The translations under genes were made by a program, and so were the position numbers. A stretch of DNA of 64,000 nt, from NCBI GenBank assembly GCA_963779845.1, contig CAVZZV010000002.1:310001-374000 (forward strand), read 5' to 3'. Under the pieces are notes generated by a model. It was not told where the DNA came from, did not search any database, and saw nothing but the letters and a program-made list of their open reading frames with translations. Below, one piece after another: positions 58,391-64,000 of the stretch; within the stretch, counting starts at the first letter, position 1, and each line of letters starts with the position of its first letter. Origin of the DNA: CAVZZV01 sp963779845. Its GTDB lineage: Bacteria; Bacteroidota; Bacteroidia; Bacteroidales; GCA-2748055.

Positions 58391-59473
58391 ATGCGTTATC
58401 TAAAGTTTGTAGTTTTAATGGTATTGGTATTTAATGTATCCTGTAAAAGACCAGTCAAAAATTTTGAACCTTCCAATCCCCTAAATGTTGAACTTGGCGA
58501 TCCCTATATCCTGCGTGCATCAGATGGCATGTATTATATGACCGGAACCGGGGGGGTTAAGGATGGATTTAAGATGTACTCGTCGGCTGATTTGAAAGAC
58601 TGGAAAGATCTTGGCCGTATTTACCAGGGAAACACAGATAGTTCCTGGTGCATCGCTAATTTCTGGGCTCCGGAACTCTATGAAAAGAATGGGTTATTCT
58701 ATCTTTTTTTTAGCGCTGACTGGCGGATTAATCCTACTAACGAACTGGAAAACTTCCGCATAGGGGTAGCTGTTTCCGATTCCCCTTCGGGACCCTACAA
58801 GGATCTATACGACCGTCCGATTATTGACCCGGGTTACCCCATTATTGATGCCAATTTACTTTTCGAAGGGGATGAGGTCTATCTATATTATTCCCGGGCC
58901 TGCTATAAGCATCCTGTTGAAAGTGAGATAGCCGATTGGGCGAGGGAGCAAAAACTCTTTAATGAAATCGAAGAGAGTTGGGTATATGGTGTTAAACTCA
59001 AACCGGACTTTAGTGGGGCTGAAGGTGAACCGGTGTTGCTTTTACGACCCCCGGTTGCTATGAGCGACAAGCAGGCTGAATGGGAAAGCCGGTCGGTTAC
59101 ATCAGGAGAAGTGAACAGAAGATGGACCGAAGGTTCAACCATATTCAGGAAAGACAGTACCTATTATATGATGTATTCCGCCAATTACTTTGGAGGAAAA
59201 AACTATGCAGTGGGTTACGCCACGGCTACATCGCCTTTGGGGCCATTTGTAAAAGCCGAAAATAATCCGGTCCTGGAGAAAAACACTGATCAGGGTGGAA
59301 TGGTAACGGGTACCGGACATAACTCAATTACTACAGATCCTGAAACTGGAGAGATGCTCTGCGTTTATCATGGAAGAACCTCAGAAACAGGCAATAAAAG
59401 GGTAGTATTTATCGATCGGATGCAAATCCTGGCAAATGGTGAACTGGTTGTACATGGGCCCACCACGAGATGA
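58391..59473 (+). CDS. Glycoside hydrolase family 43 lipoprotein
   Basis: From the ATG at 58391 the protein has 360 residues with a lipobox ending at Cys18 (LVFNVSC); the longer start at 58364 is not needed. The five-bladed GH43 propeller shows GDPYILRASDGMYYM with the base aspartate, FWAPELYEKNGLFYLFFS, PIIDANLLFEGDEVYLYY with the second aspartate, and RWTEGSTIFRKDSTYYMMYS with the acid glutamate. GTGHNSITTDPETGE is also typical. Family 43 enzymes release arabinose, xylose or related sugars. Its stop overlaps the start of the VirJ-type gene by four bases (ATGA). Confidence 0.9.
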   Translation: MRYLKFVVLMVLVFNVSCKRPVKNFEPSNPLNVELGDPYILRASDGMYYMTGTGGVKDGFKMYSSADLKDWKDLGRIYQGNTDSSWCIANFWAPELYEKNGLFYLFFSADWRINPTNELENFRIGVAVSDSPSGPYKDLYDRPIIDPGYPIIDANLLFEGDEVYLYYSRACYKHPVESEIADWAREQKLFNEIEESWVYGVKLKPDFSGAEGEPVLLLRPPVAMSDKQAEWESRSVTSGEVNRRWTEGSTIFRKDSTYYMMYSANYFGGKNYAVGYATATSPLGPFVKAENNPVLEKNTDQGGMVTGTGHNSITTDPETGEMLCVYHGRTSETGNKRVVFIDRMQILANGELVVHGPTTR

Positions 59474-60165
59474 AACGGACCATCCTTATTTTTATATTTG
59501 CATTGGCTTGCTCCGATTTTCTTTTTTCCCAAAAAATTCCGGGAAACATGGATATTCCCCTACTCGAATTTCCCTCCATAGTTCAGGGCAAACCTCTTGT
59601 GGTTTACATTTCCGGGGATGGTGGTTGGAACAGTTTCAGTCAAAACGTTGTGAGGGAACTAAACGAGAAGATGTTTCCGGTGGTTGCCCTTGATTCAAGG
59701 AAATATTTTTGGGAAGCCAAAAGCCCCGGACAATTTGCAATGGCTATTCAATCTGTCATTGAAAAATATTTGCAGATATGGAAAGTTAATTCCTTTATTG
59801 TACTCGGATATTCTTTTGGAGCCGATGTTGCAGCATTTTTGCCTGAAAGGCTCCCAAAGAATTTAACAGAGAAGCAAAAAGGGCTTTTTCTTCTTTCCCC
59901 TTCCCTTGGGACAGATTTTATGATCCGGATCGGTGATCTCCTGGGAACGGGAAATGCTGACAATGGAAAGTACCGGGTTTTGGCAGAGATCCAAAAATCT
60001 CCTGTTCCGGTCATTTGTATTTTTGGAAGGGATGAAGAGGAGAATTTTTCCAGACAGATTATTGAATCTGAAAATCTTAAAAAAATCATTTTGCCGGGAT
60101 CTCATCGGTTTTCCGGCAATACCGGGTTATTGGTTGATCTTATTACACAAAACATTGATCAATGA
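59470..60165 (+). CDS. Secreted VirJ/AcvB-family alpha/beta hydrolase
   Basis: The 231-residue protein has a signal peptide (FIFALACSDFLFSQ) and matches the VirJ family: VVYISGDGGWNSFSQNVV, AGSpecific-type DSRKYFW and the nucleophile elbow LGYSFGADVAAFLPERLP, then FGRDEEE and PGSHRFSGN with the final histidine. AcvB/VirJ proteins act in the periplasm; in alphaproteobacteria AcvB hydrolyses lysyl- or alanyl-phosphatidylglycerol and is encoded with the MprF-like LpiA. Here mprF is the next gene (convergent, 101-base gap), which supports the same pairing. It is translationally coupled to the GH43 gene. Confidence 0.85.
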   Translation: MKRTILIFIFALACSDFLFSQKIPGNMDIPLLEFPSIVQGKPLVVYISGDGGWNSFSQNVVRELNEKMFPVVALDSRKYFWEAKSPGQFAMAIQSVIEKYLQIWKVNSFIVLGYSFGADVAAFLPERLPKNLTEKQKGLFLLSPSLGTDFMIRIGDLLGTGNADNGKYRVLAEIQKSPVPVICIFGRDEEENFSRQIIESENLKKIILPGSHRFSGNTGLLVDLITQNIDQ

Positions 60166-60266
60166 CCTGCCATTGAACCTTAGCTTTCGGTATTTGAAAA
60201 TTGGCAGATCAGAAATGAGAATTTATTTCGAAATTAGGGATTCTCAAATTTTCCGTATTTAAACTT

Positions 60267-62855
60267 TCAATAGCCCTTTGAAACTTTTCTCAATGCGTGG
60301 GGAACTTGAAGTAAATGATAATCGTGGTTATAAATCAGGTATTTTTTTTCCCACATAGGGTGAAATTTTTCCTTGAACTTACGCAGCCCTTTGAAATGCT
60401 TCATTGACCTTAGGTGTTCATAGGCATACTTTGCTGTTTTTTCAACTAGCTTCTCTCCCTCTATGCCGGAAAGAGGGGCAAGGCCCATATTCATGCTTCC
60501 ATAACCGGCATCCTTCAGGTATTCGAGTGTCTTGACCATAAGCATATCGAGCACTCCATTCGGTGAGTTACTTATTTTTCTTATGAGATCATAGGTAGTT
60601 TCCCCTGGCGAATAGTCCGGAACCAGGTTTAGAAAAGCATAGATCCTTTCCTCTTTGTCCTCCACAGTAATTATGGTATGTTTTTTAAGTTCCGAGGCAT
60701 CAAATACACCCTGGGTAAAAGCAACTTCTTTTTCACCCAACTCCTTTAACCAGTTTTCCGATACTTGTTCTATTTTCTGTAATATACCCTCCTTGATGGG
60801 GGGGGAGTATATTTTCAGTTCAAATCCTTCGGAGTGAAGACGGTTAATGGCGCTGCGGGTGGGTTGGTTCTTTTTACCCTCCATAGAAAACAAGGGTAAA
60901 TTTACCGTGGCCTCTTCACCAATGGGAAGCGCTTTTTTTCCTGTCGACAGATAAATGGAAAGGGAGCTTTCAGGAACCCGGTACCAGGCATTAATAAAGC
61001 CATTTTCTTCGCAAAAATCATCAAATTTCAATATCATTTCCCTCATAACCGTCTGGTTTTCGCACACGGGATCCTCCAACACCATTGCGAAATGGCGTGA
61101 GAGTTTAAATGAAATGAAAGCATTTCGGTCTTCCGAAATAAAAAAGTATTTATCCGGGTAAACTTTAAAATAGTCCAAAGCTGACTTTCCAAATCGTTTC
61201 ACAATTTCTGCCACTGTTATTTTATCTTCCTCAGAATTAAAGGGTTTGGTAATATAAGGCCGGAGAATACCATAGATGATAAATATAAGTACCATGAAAC
61301 CGGCAAAATATATTGACTGAAGAAAATAGCCCCCAAATTTGGTGAGGGGTTGCAGTTTCGGGTCACCGATCAGAAAAAAGATTCGAAAAATGGCTTTTAC
61401 AGACTCCCAAAATTCGAATTCCATGCCGAAATGTTTCCTGTCTATAAAATAAAAACCAATTACTCCGTATGCAAGTACGGCAATCAGCGAGTATAGGAAA
61501 ATCTGATAGCTTACCCGTGTTAATCGGGGATGCGGTTTTAATTTATAATTTTTTCGGGTTAATAAAAGGGAACCGGCAGCTACAAATGCAAATATACCCT
61601 CTTCATAATCAACCCCTTTCAATAAATTGCCAATCAGGGAAAAAAGGGTAAGGATAATCGCGGCAAACCAGGCTCTTTTTGATCCTTTTAACAGGTATCC
61701 GCTGAGAATAATAAGAAAGAAGCCAAAAATCAGCACCAGTGAATTGGAGATATTAACAAAAGCGGGAGATATGAGGTTATTTATAAAACTTAACCGGGCA
61801 GGGATTGCAGGGGTTATGGCAGATATGATGTTGATTATCCCAAGAACCAGAATTATAAACGCGGGCAAAACCCTCATTACCAGATTGTCTTTTTTCACAA
61901 AAAAACTTCCTATCCCGGCAATAAAGGGAAGCCAGAATTCGAAAAAACGGTACAACAGCGTTATGGCCGCGGCAGCAACTACCGGAAAACCATAATGCGA
62001 TAAAACAAAGGTAAGAGATACTTCGATAGCCCCCAATCCCCGCAGAAAGGGCGAAGCAATCAGGATGACCACCATAACCAGGTAGCCAATAATTGCGGCT
62101 TGCCAGGATGCATCGAACCCAAGGGCCTTCATGGCTATATAAAGGTGCACGATGCCAATAATTTCAATTGCTATAGAATACCAAAACGTTTTCCAGAATT
62201 CTTTTCTTATGATCTTTTCAGAAATCATCTCATCCAGAATTACCAACATCGAGGGTTTCATTTTCGATATCCATTTGTATGCTCTAGCCCTTTTCGAAAG
62301 TGAGTAAATAAAAATAAGGAGGCCGACGGTCAATAGAATGAGGAAAATAAAACCGGTTATTTCCGGATTGGAAATATTTCCAACAGCCATGGCAAAGCTT
62401 AAAACAGGAATTCCTAAAGCGACGACCGATAATATGCTGCAAATTGCGAAGATGGTGGAAGCCAAATGTATTTTTGACCTGCTAACATTATGTTTTACAG
62501 CATCGTTTGCAAAAAAGGTAAGGGAAGAAAATCCCCCAGCCGGCAGAAAAACACTTATAAAATTTCGTTTCAGGAAAATTCTGATACAAATCCGAAGCGG
62601 TAATTTAGCATTTAGCGATCTAAAGCTATGGACATACATTTCACCTTGAAACACAAGGTAAACTATGGTAAGAAGCACCCCTAAAAATATATAAAAGGGG
62701 TTGCTGTTCTCAAGTTTTGATCTAATCCGTCCCAGCTCAATATTCTCATGAAGAATAAAGAAAATGGCAAGGCCTATTATTAGCAGGGCTAATAGTATCT
62801 GCCAAAATTTTTTCTTGTAGAAAAGGTAGGATAAATATTTTCTGGCCTTTCTCAT
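60267..62855 (-). CDS. mprF: Phosphatidylglycerol lysyltransferase/flippase (MprF)
   Basis: The 862-residue protein has about 14 hydrophobic segments in its first 510 residues (flippase part, including FLPAGGFSSLTFFANDA and SPFLRGLGAIEVSLTFVL), and a cytosolic C-terminal domain of about 310 residues of the DUF2156/LPG synthase type (DRNAFISFKLSRHFAMVLEDP, GFINAWYRVPESSL, SPNGVLDMLMVKTLEYLK, MGLAPLSGIEG, FKEKFHPMWEKKYLIY). MprF adds an amino acid from aminoacyl-tRNA to phosphatidylglycerol and flips the lipid outward, lowering the surface charge and giving resistance to cationic peptides. The amino acid cannot be told. Length matches full MprF. Confidence 0.93.
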   Translation of the reverse strand: MRKARKYLSYLFYKKKFWQILLALLIIGLAIFFILHENIELGRIRSKLENSNPFYIFLGVLLTIVYLVFQGEMYVHSFRSLNAKLPLRICIRIFLKRNFISVFLPAGGFSSLTFFANDAVKHNVSRSKIHLASTIFAICSILSVVALGIPVLSFAMAVGNISNPEITGFIFLILLTVGLLIFIYSLSKRARAYKWISKMKPSMLVILDEMISEKIIRKEFWKTFWYSIAIEIIGIVHLYIAMKALGFDASWQAAIIGYLVMVVILIASPFLRGLGAIEVSLTFVLSHYGFPVVAAAAITLLYRFFEFWLPFIAGIGSFFVKKDNLVMRVLPAFIILVLGIINIISAITPAIPARLSFINNLISPAFVNISNSLVLIFGFFLIILSGYLLKGSKRAWFAAIILTLFSLIGNLLKGVDYEEGIFAFVAAGSLLLTRKNYKLKPHPRLTRVSYQIFLYSLIAVLAYGVIGFYFIDRKHFGMEFEFWESVKAIFRIFFLIGDPKLQPLTKFGGYFLQSIYFAGFMVLIFIIYGILRPYITKPFNSEEDKITVAEIVKRFGKSALDYFKVYPDKYFFISEDRNAFISFKLSRHFAMVLEDPVCENQTVMREMILKFDDFCEENGFINAWYRVPESSLSIYLSTGKKALPIGEEATVNLPLFSMEGKKNQPTRSAINRLHSEGFELKIYSPPIKEGILQKIEQVSENWLKELGEKEVAFTQGVFDASELKKHTIITVEDKEERIYAFLNLVPDYSPGETTYDLIRKISNSPNGVLDMLMVKTLEYLKDAGYGSMNMGLAPLSGIEGEKLVEKTAKYAYEHLRSMKHFKGLRKFKEKFHPMWEKKYLIYNHDYHLLQVPHALRKVSKGY

Positions 62856-62905
62856 TTATTGGTGTTTTGTATATACCGGGAATCAACCAATCAGCGATCA
62901 AAAAT

Positions 62906-63055
62906 TCATTTCCCAACCCTTTTCATATTGACACCGGGAATGCGTTTATAGCTTGATGCACTAAAACCCGGTAAAACACCGCCTGCAATCAGGCCTGCCG
63001 ATGCGGCGGCAGTATGCTTAAGAAAATACCGCTTTGTTTTTGCTCTTTTTTCCAT
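62906..63055 (-). pseudogene. Short Tat-leader-like fragment, probable remnant of an exported oxidoreductase
   Basis: A 49-codon minus-strand frame begins MEKRAKTKRYFLKHTAAAS, continues with a glycine/alanine-rich hydrophobic core and SASSYKRIPGVN, and then stops. This is what the first 45 residues of Tat-exported Gfo/Idh/MocA proteins of Bacteroidota look like, including the KHTAAAS and RIPG-N steps, but the Rossmann domain that should follow is absent. It lies between mprF and another Gfo/Idh/MocA gene on the same strand. The twin-arginine is KR here. Most likely a truncated gene end; a genuine 49-residue peptide is possible. Confidence 0.55.
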
Positions 63056-63291
63056 TTAACGGATTCAAATTACGAGCATATTGTAAAGTCATACTTTGAC
63101 GAGTTACGGCGCAGGAATATTTCATTACCACCATTTTTTGAAAAAACCCGGAGAAAAATGGTATATTATTTCGGGGTTATTAGTGATTATTAATTGAAAC
63201 TTATTGTTATCAATTCCTCTTTCAACTTCCCTTAGACAGAGCATTTTGCTTTAAAACCGGCATCGGGTTCGAAAATGCTGTTGCTTGGATT

Positions 63292-64000
63292 TTAAACAAT
63301 TTGTTGTTTTACCGGATCCCATTTTACCAATCGCTTTTCCAGGTATGATTTTTGGGCCATCAGGATTGCTATCCCCTCCTGAAAGGCCATTTCGATATTG
63401 GCGCTGGTTCTCCCGCCGTGCCGGATACAATCAAGCCATTCCCTCATATGAAGATGTACAATATCCACTCTTTTGTTTCCGATTACCGTGGTGCTTAATC
63501 CTCTGGAGGCATAATACTGTTCAGTGGGAGTTGTCATGGCATCCACACTATTGGCACCGGGACTTATGGTAAGCATGGGGGCATCGGTGGGAATAAGTCC
63601 ATTCTTAATTTGATTTTTATATCTTTCGGATCCCTTGTCGGCGGTAATGGTCATACTATCTCCCAATTCCATTGAGGCATCCCTGCCCATGAATACCCTT
63701 CCCCTGGATCTGTTGCTGGCTAGCGTTGCACTGTATAGAAGGGTAAGACCCTGTTGGGGATATTCTAAGGATACCTGCAGCACATCCGCCATGTCCCGGT
63801 TGTCCTGCCAGTAATAAATTCCCCCGGAGGCCATTGCAGAGGCAGGTATTCCAATATTCAGCAACTGGTTTACCGCATCAAATTCGTGGGAGAACAATTG
63901 GCCAAGCAAACCCGTGTCGTAAGCAAACCATTTGGTCCAGTTGTAATAGCGGTCAATACTGAAGGGTTCATAAGGAGTATTCCCTAACCATTGTATCCAG
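63292..64000 (-). CDS. Gfo/Idh/MocA family oxidoreductase, C-terminal part (5' partial)
   Basis: The frame is open from the right edge of the window to the stop at 63292 (about 235 codons); TTG at 63907-63909 is internal, since WLGNTPYEPFSIDRYYNWTKWF precedes it in frame (two joined segments). It is the C-terminal alpha/beta domain of a Gfo/Idh/MocA oxidoreductase: GLLGQLFSHEFDAVN, SGGIYYWQDNRDMADVLQVSLEY, MREWLDCIRHGGRTSANIE and a MAFQEGIAILMAQKS helix. GIYYW-DNR-MADV is typical of the Tat-exported Bacteroidota type. Substrate unknown. The active-site lysine (EKP) lies outside the window. Confidence 0.88.
   Translation of the reverse strand, partial: WIQWLGNTPYEPFSIDRYYNWTKWFAYDTGLLGQLFSHEFDAVNQLLNIGIPASAMASGGIYYWQDNRDMADVLQVSLEYPQQGLTLLYSATLASNRSRGRVFMGRDASMELGDSMTITADKGSERYKNQIKNGLIPTDAPMLTISPGANSVDAMTTPTEQYYASRGLSTTVIGNKRVDIVHLHMREWLDCIRHGGRTSANIEMAFQEGIAILMAQKSYLEKRLVKWDPVKQQIV

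Overview
The window comes from a member of the Bacteroidota, probably a marine or gut-like Bacteroidales/Marinilabiliales relative (order-level placement is inference). The evidence is a SusC/SusD pair followed by a BACON-domain lipoprotein, many lipoprotein signal peptides, promoters of the TTG...TAnnTTTG type, a PKD protein ending in a type IX secretion (CHU_C) sorting domain, and six formylglycine-type sulfatases. All coordinates are on the given strand.

Layout. 1-4032: housekeeping genes (end of pfkA, priA, heptose-7-phosphate kinase). 4206-8006: a small sugar/sugar-acid set (zinc-type dehydrogenase, Gfo/Idh/MocA oxidoreductase, GntP-family permease). 8149-8640: tRNA-Pro(CGG), a strong terminator and a decayed N-terminus of a type I restriction methylase. 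8697-18584: a secreted DUF4350/TIM-barrel fusion, a three-gene minus-strand operon (toroid-fold lipoprotein plus two sulfatases) and a secreted beta-propeller/phosphoesterase whose 3' end is frameshifted. 18613-20805: a glycoside hydrolase 3 C-terminal remnant and a sulfatase with HEAT-like repeats.

20925-41156 is the core of the window. A closely spaced minus-strand series runs glpD, glpT, secreted HAD phosphatase, secreted glycerophosphodiester phosphodiesterase, sulfatase, lipoprotein calcineurin-like phosphoesterase, SusC, SusD, BACON protein, sulfatase. Divergent from glpD is glpR-glpK-glpF on the plus strand. 41234-46856 adds a second propeller/phosphoesterase, a second glycerophosphodiesterase and a sixth sulfatase. 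Read together, the locus looks like a Sus-type system that captures a sulfated substrate at the cell surface, strips sulfate and phosphodiesters outside the cytoplasm, and feeds glycerol-3-phosphate and glycerol into GlpT/GlpF, GlpK and GlpD under a DeoR-type regulator. The substrate is not known from sequence.

47158-48635: monooxygenase-fold protein and iron-type alcohol dehydrogenase. 48640-52790: repeats, a 36-bp perfect palindrome, a small secreted helical protein and an outer-membrane beta-barrel receptor. 52879-54013: Gfo/Idh/MocA gene with a frameshift. 54536-58010: PKD/CHU_C surface protein and a hemerythrin. 58391-62855: GH43 lipoprotein, VirJ-type hydrolase and MprF. 62906-64000: a Tat-leader fragment and a Gfo/Idh/MocA gene running off the end.

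Quality warning: five genes carry six frameshifts, and every one is repaired by removing exactly one base. This points to insertion-type sequencing errors more than to gene decay. No CRISPR array, transposase, integrase or rRNA was recognised.
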